Source of the DNA: JAZDGX01 sp043806645
Lineage (GTDB): Bacteria; Eisenbacteria; RBG-16-71-46; CAIMUX01; WJJG01
Direction of reading: 5' to 3'
Assembly: GCA_043806645.1 (NCBI GenBank)
Contig: JAZDGX010000102.1
Span: forward strand, 1-10,431
Length of the DNA stretch: 10,431 nt
Shown piece after piece: positions 1 through 6,526 of the stretch (positions within the stretch are counted from its first letter, which is position 1; every line of letters starts with the position of its first letter). The position numbers and the translations under genes are program-made. Below the pieces are notes generated by a model that was not told the DNA's origin, searched no databases, and saw only the letters and a list, made by a program, of their open reading frames with translations.

Positions 1-322
1 CGTTGATCTTGGGATTGTACTTCATCGTGCAGGAGCCAAGCGGATAGAGGCTCTTCTCGACATGATGATTGAGGGTTGAGAGGGCCGTGTAGTGGCGGGC
101 AACCTCGGGCTCCGTCACTTCCGGAAGCAGCGGGGCCGCCCCGCGCCGCAGGGCTGCCGGAATCGCCCGTTCGAGTGCCAGCTCCGGCACATCCAGCGCG
201 GCAAAGCGGTATCCCCCCAGCCCGGGGATGCTACGCTCGAAGATGAGTTCCACCGACCCCTGCAGGTTGCAGGCCGCGGCCTCCGGTCGCGGTTCGTTCT
301 TTCCCGCCTGTTCGCCGATCAT
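1..322 (-). CDS. gcvPB: Glycine dehydrogenase (decarboxylating) subunit 2, N-terminal part, cut by the window edge
   Basis: This is the PLP-binding half of the split P-protein of the glycine cleavage system. It decarboxylates glycine and passes the aminomethyl group to lipoylated GcvH. I translated the 107 codons present by hand from ATG at 322. The diagnostic stretch YPLGSCTMKYNPKIN lies at the very end of the visible part, preceded by an LLPEVTEPEVARHYTALS-type segment, as in GcvPB families. The PLP lysine and the rest of the protein lie beyond base 1. The start is supported by GGAGAAAAGGGA about 8 nt upstream. The ATG overlaps the TGA of an upstream 67-codon frame (ATGA), so translation may be coupled. 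It follows gcvPA after 196 bp in the same direction, which fits joint expression of the two P subunits. The identity is secure; only the truncation limits the description. Confidence 0.93.
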   Translation of the reverse strand, partial: MIGEQAGKNEPRPEAAACNLQGSVELIFERSIPGLGGYRFAALDVPELALERAIPAALRRGAAPLLPEVTEPEVARHYTALSTLNHHVEKSLYPLGSCTMKYNPKIN

Positions 323-522
323 CCCGCGGTTCCCTTTTCTCCGTTCATGCTCCCCCCGATGTCGGGGAGCAGATTCCTGCCGTTGGTCCTAGAGTTCGTC
401 CGCAGTTCGCCCTGCCCTTCGTCCTTCCGTTCGTCCTTCCGTTCGCCCCGCTCGTCGCTCGCCGCACGCGCGACGCAGATCCCGTTTCCAGCCCGGGCCA
501 GCCGGCCGCTGCCCTGCTTCAC
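319..522 (-). CDS. Possible small coupled ORF (67 codons) between gcvPA and gcvPB
   Basis: I do not recognise this protein, and it may not be a gene. The frame starts with GTG at 522, overlapping the gcvPA stop as GTGA, and ends with TGA overlapping the gcvPB ATG as ATGA, so it fills the spacer exactly. By my hand count of codons, GC is about 67%, 55% and 81% at positions 1, 2 and 3, the order expected of coding sequence in a GC-rich genome. The product would be hydrophilic and strongly charged, with ERKDERKDEGQGE encoded by a 12-bp tandem repeat, and no signal peptide, membrane segment or known motif. Against a gene: there is no Shine-Dalgarno upstream of 522, so it would need re-initiation; codons 44-50 include TCT, two AGG and AAT; and low-complexity sequence in GC-rich DNA often stays open by chance. 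A shorter internal ATG (345) would give 9 codons with the same end. Confidence 0.25.
   Translation of the reverse strand: MKQGSGRLARAGNGICVARAASDERGERKDERKDEGQGELRTNSRTNGRNLLPDIGGSMNGEKGTAG
349..370 (-). other. Small hairpin upstream of gcvPB
   Basis: GCTCCCC (349-355) and GGGGAGC (364-370) form a perfect 7-bp GC-rich stem with an 8-nt loop. It ends about 27 nt before the gcvPB start codon on the transcribed strand. No U-run follows on either strand, so it is not an intrinsic terminator. It could stabilise or shape the gcvPA-gcvPB junction of the mRNA. In a GC-rich sequence it may also be chance. Confidence 0.3.
421..444 (-). repeat. 12-bp tandem repeat, two exact copies
   Basis: The unit GTCCTTCCGTTC (plus strand) occurs exactly at 421-432 and 433-444. 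A degraded third copy lies at 409-420 (9 of 12 bases identical). On the minus strand the unit reads GAACGGAAGGAC. The unit length is a multiple of three, so it would add the residues ERKD in the candidate small frame. It looks like a slippage-generated microsatellite-type repeat. No function is implied by the sequence. Confidence 0.7.
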
Positions 523-1895
523 GCCGGGCGCGCGCTCTTGAGCGTCTCCGCAACCGCGGACGCCAGGGCATCGATCTCTTCACGCGTTCGCTTCTCGGTC
601 ACCGCCACCAGCAATTCGTTCGAGCGGCGCGCATCAAAGCGCCCCAGGGGAATACCGGCCAGGATGCCGTGACGCGCCAGCACGCGTTCCGCGATTTCCT
701 CCGCGTTCACCGGCAGGGTCAGGGCGAACTCGCGGAAGAACGGCCCCTCGTGGCGCCCCCGCACGCCGGGAATCGCCGTCAAGCGCTCCCGCGCATACTG
801 GGCACGCGCGACGCACTGCCGCCCCACTTCCACGATCCCCCGCGGCCCGAGGAGCGCAAGGTAGATCGTGGCGCGCAAGGCGAGCAGCCCACTGTTGGTG
901 CAGATGTTCGAGGTCGCCTTCTCCCGCCGGATGTGTTGCTCGCGTGTCTGAAGCGTGAGGGTGTAGCCGCGCCGGCCTCCCGCGTCGCGCGCCTCGGCGA
1001 CCAGCCGCCCCGGCAGCCGGCGCACCCACTCCACACGCGTCGCGAAGTATCCCCCGGTCGGCCCTCCGAACTGGGGCAGAATGCCCAGCGGCTGGAGATC
1101 GCCCACTACGGTATCCGCGCCCCACCGCCCCGGAGGCGCCAACACGCCCAGCGAAAGGGGGTCCGCAGAAACGACCAAATGCGCCCGGCCGCCGCCCTCA
1201 CGCGGCACCCGCGCGCCGAGTTCATCGAGGGGCTCGAGCAGCCCATGGAAATTGGGCTGCTGGACGAGGAGGGCGCACACCCGCGGCTCCCGGGCGAACG
1301 CCGCCGCCAGAGCCTCCGGATCCGTGCGGCCTCCCTTATCCCCGAGCGTCTCGATCTCCACTCCCAGATCTTCCAGATGCGTGGCGAGCACCCCCCGAAT
1401 GCGCGGGCTCACTCCCGGGGCGACCAACACACGGCGGCCCTGGTTGGCTCCATGCGCCAGCAGCAACGCCTCCGCGGCCGCCGATGCCCCGTCGTACATG
1501 GAGGCGTTGGCGACGTCCATGCCCGTCAATTCGCAGATCATCGTCTGGAATTCGAAGATCGCCGCCAGTGTCCCCTGCGACACTTCAGGCTGATAGGGCG
1601 TATAGGCGGTGAAGAACTCCGCCCGCGAGACGAGCGCATCGATCGCGGCCGGCACGACGTGGTCGTAGAGCCCTCCGCCGAGGAAACTGGCCGTCAGCGC
1701 CGGGTCATAGTTTTGCCGCTCCGCCTGGGCGAAGAGCCGGCGCAACTCGCTTTCCGCAAGCGGCGGGGGCAGCGCCAACGGTTGCGTGAGACGAAAGCGC
1801 GCGGGGATCTGTTCCAGCAACTCCTCGAACGAGGCCACGCCGACCTGCGCGAGCATCGCCTCGCCTTCGGCCGCCGAGTGTCCGATGTAGCTCAC
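519..1895 (-). CDS. gcvPA: Glycine dehydrogenase (decarboxylating) subunit 1
   Basis: This is the N-terminal half of the two-subunit P-protein. With GcvPB it forms the glycine decarboxylase that loads the lipoyl arm of GcvH. The 458 residues match the usual size of about 450. Family landmarks are FLGGGLYDHVVPAAI (about 71-85), FFTAYTPYQPEVSQGTLAAI (94-113), QTMICELTGMDVANASMYDG (117-136) and, near residues 325-345, the REQHIRREKATSNICTN segment followed by NSGLLALRATIYL. The start codon is GTG at 1895, inside the 4-bp overlap GTGA with the gcvH stop. A strong GGGAGGGG site about 7 nt upstream, inside the end of gcvH, supports it. The gene sits in the order gcvT-gcvH-gcvPA-gcvPB and should be translated from a shared mRNA. 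No damage or missing region is apparent. Confidence 0.96.
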   Translation of the reverse strand: MSYIGHSAAEGEAMLAQVGVASFEELLEQIPARFRLTQPLALPPPLAESELRRLFAQAERQNYDPALTASFLGGGLYDHVVPAAIDALVSRAEFFTAYTPYQPEVSQGTLAAIFEFQTMICELTGMDVANASMYDGASAAAEALLLAHGANQGRRVLVAPGVSPRIRGVLATHLEDLGVEIETLGDKGGRTDPEALAAAFAREPRVCALLVQQPNFHGLLEPLDELGARVPREGGGRAHLVVSADPLSLGVLAPPGRWGADTVVGDLQPLGILPQFGGPTGGYFATRVEWVRRLPGRLVAEARDAGGRRGYTLTLQTREQHIRREKATSNICTNSGLLALRATIYLALLGPRGIVEVGRQCVARAQYARERLTAIPGVRGRHEGPFFREFALTLPVNAEEIAERVLARHGILAGIPLGRFDARRSNELLVAVTEKRTREEIDALASAVAETLKSARPA

Positions 1896-2290
1896 GCAGA
1901 GGCCCCTCCCAGTTCAGCAAGCAGCGCCCGGTATTTCTCGGCCGTAAGCAGGCCATCGAATTGCTTGGGATCGCTCGCCTTGACCCGGATCATCCAGCCT
2001 TCTTCATAGGGCGAGCGGTTCACCGCGGCGGGATCGTTCATCAGCGACTCGTTGACCGCGACGACCTCTCCGCTCGCCGGGGCAAAGAGATCCGCGACCG
2101 CCTTGACCGCCTCCACCGATCCGAACGGCTCCGCCTGCGTCAGCCGCATGCCCACGGCCGGCAACTCGACATATACGATGTCGCTCAGTTGCTGCTGGGC
2201 GTAGTCGGTGATCCCCGCCACGAACTCCTCACCTGCCCGCCGTACCCATTCGTGATCCTTGGTGTAGCGCAGATCGTCCAAAACCCGCAT
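1892..2290 (-). CDS. gcvH: Glycine cleavage system H protein
   Basis: This is the small lipoyl carrier that shuttles the aminomethyl intermediate from the P-protein to the T-protein and is re-oxidised by the L-protein. At 132 residues it is close to the family norm. It opens with the typical LDDLRYTKDHEWV segment, followed by GITDYAQQQLSDIVYVELP. The lipoylation site is the lysine of EAVKAVADL (K63 counted from this start). The C-terminal part contains the usual LMNDPAAVNRSPYEEGWMI run. Two ATG codons are adjacent (2293 and 2290). AGGAGG lies 2 nt before the first and 5 nt before the second, so I chose 2290; the alternative adds one Met. It begins 45 bp after gcvT and its TGA overlaps the GTG of gcvPA, consistent with coupled synthesis of the complex. 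Confidence 0.96.
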   Translation of the reverse strand: MRVLDDLRYTKDHEWVRRAGEEFVAGITDYAQQQLSDIVYVELPAVGMRLTQAEPFGSVEAVKAVADLFAPASGEVVAVNESLMNDPAAVNRSPYEEGWMIRVKASDPKQFDGLLTAEKYRALLAELGGASA

Positions 2291-2335
2291 CATGACCTCC
2301 TGCGGCCCACGGCGGGCCGCCTCTCCGCTGCGCGT

Positions 2336-3442
2336 TCAGCCCTTGCGCACCGACCCGTCCTTGTAGAATGGCCGCTCGACGACGCGCGCCGGAATCATCG
2401 AGCCACGGGCGTCGATCTCGAGCGCGGTGCCCGCCGCGGTGAACTCCGGCCCCACATACCCCATGCCCATGCCCTTCTCAAGCGAAGGGCAATAGCCGCC
2501 GCTTGTGACGACCCCGACCTCCCCGCCCGCCGCCCGGATCGCATAGCCGTGCCGGGCCAGCCGCTTGCCGAGTGTCTCGAAGCCGACGAGGGTGCGCTGC
2601 AGACCGCGATCGCGCTGCGCGACCAGCGCCGCCTTGCCGACGAAGTCGGGTTTCTTGAACTTGACCACCCAGCGCAGCCCCGCCTCCAGCGGCGTCGTCT
2701 CCAGGCTCAGCTCGTTGCCATAAAGGGCATAGTTGACCTCCATGCGGAGGCTGTCGCGGGCGCCGAGCCCGATCGGCTCGACGCCGAGCGCCGCCCCGGC
2801 GGACATGAGCTCATTCCAGAGGGGGACGGCCGCGGCGTGGGGAACGTAGATCTCAAACCCGTCCTCTCCCGTGTACCCGTTGCGGCTGATGAGCACAGAC
2901 TCCCCTTGCCAATCGACCTGCACATGATGGTAGTAGCCCAGGTCGGCAACCGCGTCACGCAACGGTGGACGAAGAACATCTTCCGCGCGCGGTCCCTGCA
3001 GAGCGATTTGCGCCAGGCGCTCCGTGGCGTCGTCGAGGAGCACTCCCTCCGGCCGGTTGGCCTGCAGCCAGTCCCAAACCCGCGCCGCGTTCGCCGCGTT
3101 GGCCACCATGAGCGCCGCGTCGCCCAGGTGATAGACTGTGACGTCGTCGATGATCCCGCCCTGCGGATTGCACAGCGCACTGTAGAGCAGCTGCCGGTCG
3201 CTCATGCGCGTCAGGTCGTTGGTGATCAGATGGTCCGCATAGGCGACCGCTCCGGGGCCGCGGAAGAAGAACCGCCCCATGTGCGAGACATCGAATATCC
3301 CCGCCTTGCTGCGCACCACCGTGTGCTCGTGGATAATCCCGCGGGGGAACTGCACGGGCATCTCCCACCCGGCGAAGGGAACCAGGCGCCCTTCGTTGCG
3401 ACGGTGGATCTCGTGAAAGGGCGTCTTGCGCAATTCAGCCAT
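2336..3442 (-). CDS. gcvT: Aminomethyltransferase (glycine cleavage T protein)
   Basis: This cytosolic enzyme takes the aminomethyl group from GcvH to tetrahydrofolate, giving 5,10-methylene-THF and ammonia. The 368 residues match the family (about 365). Landmarks are VPFAGWEMPVQFP (21-33), AGIFDVSHMG (47-56), CNPQGGIIDDVTVY (91-104; D100 aligns by motif with the folate-binding aspartate known in E. coli GcvT), SRNGYTGEDGFEIYVP (186-201) and GLGARDSLRMEVNYALYGNEL (about 225-245). The C-terminal barrel holds VTSGGYCPSLEKGMGMGYV. The ATG at 3442 has GGGGAGAT about 5-7 nt upstream. It is the first gene of the gcv group, with a 146-bp spacer from uvrA that contains a candidate promoter. The identity is secure over sarcosine or dimethylglycine oxidase relatives because of the adjacent gcvH and gcvPA/PB. 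Confidence 0.96.
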   Translation of the reverse strand: MAELRKTPFHEIHRRNEGRLVPFAGWEMPVQFPRGIIHEHTVVRSKAGIFDVSHMGRFFFRGPGAVAYADHLITNDLTRMSDRQLLYSALCNPQGGIIDDVTVYHLGDAALMVANAANAARVWDWLQANRPEGVLLDDATERLAQIALQGPRAEDVLRPPLRDAVADLGYYHHVQVDWQGESVLISRNGYTGEDGFEIYVPHAAAVPLWNELMSAGAALGVEPIGLGARDSLRMEVNYALYGNELSLETTPLEAGLRWVVKFKKPDFVGKAALVAQRDRGLQRTLVGFETLGKRLARHGYAIRAAGGEVGVVTSGGYCPSLEKGMGMGYVGPEFTAAGTALEIDARGSMIPARVVERPFYKDGSVRKG

Positions 3443-3468
3443 GGGCGATCTCCCCTGCTCCGCGACTT

Positions 3469-3499
3469 CGGCCCGCCACGGTCCCGCCGGATCGGGCCG
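3469..3499 (-). other. Leader hairpin in the gcvT 5' untranslated region
   Basis: CGGCCCG (minus strand, 3499-3493) and CGGGCCG (3475-3469) can pair perfectly over 7 bp around a 17-nt loop, within the predicted gcvT leader. The stem ends about 26 nt before the ATG and does not cover the GGGGAG ribosome-binding site. I see none of the conserved core sequences of the glycine riboswitch around it, so I do not call a riboswitch. It could be a chance GC stem. Confidence 0.25.
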
Positions 3500-3534
3500 C
3501 GCGTTGCCGGTCTCACATCAACCGCAAGCGGGCC

Positions 3535-3564
3535 ACGATAGCATCGGCCGCGGGCCAGCGTCAA
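3535..3564 (-). promoter_or_regulatory. Candidate sigma70-type promoter for the gcv operon
   Basis: On the minus strand TTGACG (3564-3559, 5 of 6 to the -35 consensus) is followed after 18 bp by TATCGT (3540-3535, 4 of 6 to the -10 consensus). This places a start of transcription near 3528 and an untranslated leader of about 86 nt before gcvT. It lies in the only sizeable spacer upstream of the gcv genes, where a promoter would be expected. The match is modest and the preferred sigma factor motifs of this organism are unknown. Confidence 0.4.
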
Positions 3565-3588
3565 CGGCGGCATCGGCTTAGGCTGAGG

Positions 3589-6465
3589 CTAGAGGCGGCC
3601 CGCCAGCGCCCGTCCGGTCCAGGATTCGCCCACGCGGGCGACAGCCTCCGGCGGCCCCTCGGCGACGATGCGCCCGCCTTCCGCGCCCCCTTCCGGGCCC
3701 AGATCGATGAGCCAGTCGGCGCTGCGAATGACGTCCAACTCGTGCTCGATGACCACGATCGTGTTTCCCGCATCGACGAGACGGGCCAAGACTCCGAGCA
3801 GGATCCGGATGTCCTCCAGGTGCAGCCCGGTCGTCGGCTCATCGAGGATGTAGAGCGTGCGACCCGTCGCCACTCGCGACAGTTCGGCCGCCAGCTTGAC
3901 GCGCTGTGCCTCGCCTCCGCTCAGGGTCGTGGCCGCCTGACCCAGATGGAGGTACCCCAGCCCCACGTCCTTCAACGTGGTCAACCTGCGGTTCAATCCG
4001 GGAATCGCGGCGAAGAAAGCAGCCGCCTCCTCGACCGTCATCTCCAGCACGTCGTGGATGGTGCGTCCCTTGTAGTGGACTTCCAACGTCTCCCGGTTGT
4101 AGCGCCGCCCGCCGCAGACCTCGCAGGTCACGTAGACATCGGGAAGGAAGTGCATCTCGATCTTGACCGCCCCATCACCCTTGCACGCCTCGCAACGGCC
4201 GCCCTTGACGTTGAACGAGAAGCGCCCGGGCCGATACCCGCGCATCCGCGCCTCCGGAAGTTCAGCGAATAGGTCGCGGATGAAGCCGAAGGCGCCGGTA
4301 TAGGTCGCGGGATTGGAGCGGGGCGTGCGCCCGATCGGGGATTGATCGATCCCGATCACCTTGTCGAGGTGCTCGTGGCCACGGATTTCGCGATGCGCCC
4401 CCGGAATCGTCGCCGCGCGCTGGAGCCTTCGGGCGAGGGCGTGATGCAGGATGTCCTCGACCAGCGTGCTCTTTCCCGATCCCGACACTCCCGTCACGCA
4501 GATCAGGCTCCCCAGCGGAAAGCGCACGTCGATGTCGCGCAGATTGTGCTCGCGCGCTCCAATGACTTCGAGGAACTTGCCGTTGCCCGGCCGGCGCGCC
4601 GCGGGCACCGGGATCGACCGCTCGCCCCTGAGATAGGCCGCGGTCAGCGAATCGTCGGTGCTGCGCAGCGCTTGCGGCGGACCCTCCGCCACGATGCGCC
4701 CGCCGTTGCGGCCGGCCCCCGGACCGAGATCGACCAGGTGATCGGCCGCGCGGATCGTGTCGAGGTCGTGCTCCACGACCACGACCGTGTTGCCCAGGTC
4801 GCGCAATTCCGCGAGGGCGGCCAGCAGGCGGCGGTTGTCGCGGCAGTGAAGCCCGATGCTCGGCTCGTCGAGGACGTAGAGCACTCCAACCAGTTGCGAG
4901 CCGATCTGCGTGGCCAGGCGGATGCGCTGCATCTCCCCGCTGGAGAGCGTTCCGGCTGCGCGATCGAGGGTCAGGTAGCCGAGCCCCACATTGCGCAGGA
5001 ACTCCAGCCGGTCGCGGATCTCTTTGCGGATCTGGCGCGTGATCAGTCGCTCGCGCTCCTCCCCCGCCAGTTCGTCGACGCGACCGATCGCCTCGGAGAC
5101 GCTGAGCGCGGTCCAGGCGTGGATCCCATAGCCACCCACCCGCACGGCGAGGCTGTCGGCCCGCAGACGCCCGCCGCCGCAATCGGGGCAGGTCCGCGGT
5201 GACATCAGCCGGGCAATCCACTCGCGCATATCGCTCGATCGCGTCTCTCGAAAGCGCCGTTCCAGATTGGGGATGACGCCCTCGAAGGCGACCTTGCCCT
5301 CATAACGCCCGCGGCGCGTCTGGATGCGCACCGCGACTTCCTCGCCCTCCGTCCCGCGCAGGATGAGCTGTTGGGCGCGGTCGCTGAGCCGCTTCCAAGA
5401 CTGTTCGGGATCGAAGCCATAGTGCTTGCCGATATGGCGCACGAGTTGGGCGAACCAGCCGTCCATGCCCCCCTGGAACGCCGCCAGCGCGCCGTCGAAG
5501 ACCGACGCGTCCGCATCGGTCACCACCAATTGCGGATCCACTTCGTGGAGGAACCCGAGCCCCTGGCAGGTGGCGCAGGCGCCGTAGGGGCTGTTGAAGG
5601 AGAAGTTGCGCGGATGGAGCTCCGCGAAGCTGCGCCCGCAACGCAGGCAGGCCGCCTTCTCGCTAAAAACCTCTTCCCGCTCGGGCCCCGCACTGACGAG
5701 CACGACGCCCTCCGCCAGACGCAGCGCTGTCTCCAGCGAATCGACCAGCCGCCCCCGGCGCTCGGCGTTGACCACCAGCCGGTCGATGACCGTCTCGATG
5801 GTGTGCTTCACGGTCTTCTTGAGCGCGGCGACCTCGTCCAGCGAGACCATCGCCCCGTCAATGCGAGCCCGCACGAAGCCGCCGCGGCGCAGGCGCTCGA
5901 GCTCCTGGCGGAACTCGCCGCGGCGCCCCTGAATCACCGGAGCGAGGATCGTCACCCGGCTGCCGGCGAAACTCTCCAGCACCGCGCGGGTGATCTCGTC
6001 GATCGTCTGCTGCCCGATGCGCGTCCCGCACCCGGGGCAATGTTGGACGCCGACACGCGCAAAGAGTACGCGCAGGTAGTCGTAGATCTCCGTGACGGTG
6101 GCCACCGTCGATCGCGGGTTGTGCCCCGCGGCACGCTGGTCGATGGCAATCGCCGGGCTCAGCCCCTGTATGTGGTCCACATCGGGCTTGCGCAACTGGC
6201 CGAGAAACTGGCGCGCGTAGGCGGAAAGACTCTCGACGTAGCGGCGTTGCCCCTCGGCATAGAGCGTGTCGAACGCGAGCGAGCTCTTTCCTGAACCCGA
6301 CACGCCGGTGATCACGATCAGGCTATTGCGGGGAAGCCGCAGGTGCAGATCCTGCAGATTGTGTTCGCGCGCGCCTTGAATGACGATCGACCCGGGGTCC
6401 CACGCCCCCGCGCCCCTCGCCTTGCTCCTCGGCGCCCCTTTGGCGGATCCGCTCGCTGCTTTCAT
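3589..6465 (-). CDS. uvrA: Excinuclease ABC subunit A
   Basis: This DNA-damage-recognition ATPase loads UvrB in nucleotide excision repair. It has 958 residues from this start (E. coli has 940). Two ABC modules are complete. Module 1: Walker A GVSGSGKSS (54-62), CPGCG (143-147), zinc cysteines CLRC/CATC (273-300), CPDC (426-429), signature LSSGEMQ (507-513), Walker B YVLDEPSIGLH (from 530), H-loop VEHDLD (564-569). Module 2: Walker A GVSGSGKST (659-667), CEAC/CEVC zinc finger (758-784), signature LSGGEAQ (848-854), Walker B YILDEPTTGLH, H-loop IEHELD (906-911). An upstream ATG at 6558 would add 31 Arg/Gly-rich residues and overlap the tolC-like gene by 32 bp. It looks like read-through in the wrong frame, so I prefer 6465, although neither start has a clear Shine-Dalgarno. 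The first signature has Ser in place of the usual second-position Gly. It has no functional link to its neighbours. Confidence 0.96.
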   Translation of the reverse strand: MKAASGSAKGAPRSKARGAGAWDPGSIVIQGAREHNLQDLHLRLPRNSLIVITGVSGSGKSSLAFDTLYAEGQRRYVESLSAYARQFLGQLRKPDVDHIQGLSPAIAIDQRAAGHNPRSTVATVTEIYDYLRVLFARVGVQHCPGCGTRIGQQTIDEITRAVLESFAGSRVTILAPVIQGRRGEFRQELERLRRGGFVRARIDGAMVSLDEVAALKKTVKHTIETVIDRLVVNAERRGRLVDSLETALRLAEGVVLVSAGPEREEVFSEKAACLRCGRSFAELHPRNFSFNSPYGACATCQGLGFLHEVDPQLVVTDADASVFDGALAAFQGGMDGWFAQLVRHIGKHYGFDPEQSWKRLSDRAQQLILRGTEGEEVAVRIQTRRGRYEGKVAFEGVIPNLERRFRETRSSDMREWIARLMSPRTCPDCGGGRLRADSLAVRVGGYGIHAWTALSVSEAIGRVDELAGEERERLITRQIRKEIRDRLEFLRNVGLGYLTLDRAAGTLSSGEMQRIRLATQIGSQLVGVLYVLDEPSIGLHCRDNRRLLAALAELRDLGNTVVVVEHDLDTIRAADHLVDLGPGAGRNGGRIVAEGPPQALRSTDDSLTAAYLRGERSIPVPAARRPGNGKFLEVIGAREHNLRDIDVRFPLGSLICVTGVSGSGKSTLVEDILHHALARRLQRAATIPGAHREIRGHEHLDKVIGIDQSPIGRTPRSNPATYTGAFGFIRDLFAELPEARMRGYRPGRFSFNVKGGRCEACKGDGAVKIEMHFLPDVYVTCEVCGGRRYNRETLEVHYKGRTIHDVLEMTVEEAAAFFAAIPGLNRRLTTLKDVGLGYLHLGQAATTLSGGEAQRVKLAAELSRVATGRTLYILDEPTTGLHLEDIRILLGVLARLVDAGNTIVVIEHELDVIRSADWLIDLGPEGGAEGGRIVAEGPPEAVARVGESWTGRALAGRL

Positions 6466-6526
6466 CGGCGGGCAAGAGTACCACAGACCGCCCGGCTCGC
6501 GCCCCCCTCTCCTGCGCCCGGTCCGC

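Noticed and set aside
349..370. Intrinsic terminator between gcvPA and gcvPB
   Set aside because: The hairpin is followed by AUGAACGGAGAAAAGG on the minus strand and by mixed sequence on the plus strand, so there is no U-run. Termination here would also split the two P-protein subunits.
92..541. Plus-strand open frame (149 codons) across gcvPB start and spacer
   Set aside because: It is antisense to the gcvPB N-terminus and the spacer repeat. The Ser/Arg/Pro-rich translation of the repeat region looks non-coding.
669..2009. Long plus-strand open frame (446 codons) antisense to gcvPA and gcvH
   Set aside because: It is the mirror of two confidently identified genes. In GC-rich genomes antisense frames stay open because stop codons are AT-rich. 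The translation is Arg/His/Pro-rich with no family motifs.
3443..3534. Glycine or THF riboswitch upstream of gcvT
   Set aside because: I looked on the minus strand for the conserved aptamer core sequences and saw none. Only a generic GC stem is present. A covariance search would be needed to exclude a divergent form.
1961..3541. Long plus-strand open frame (526 codons) antisense to gcvH and gcvT
   Set aside because: It has the same cause as the other antisense frames. It covers gcvT and gcvH completely, and its composition (Arg, Asp, His, Leu in irregular mix) shows no domain.
5371..6294. Plus-strand open frame (307 codons) opposite uvrA
   Set aside because: It is antisense to highly conserved UvrA ATPase and zinc-finger sequence, so it is constrained by that gene and not independent.
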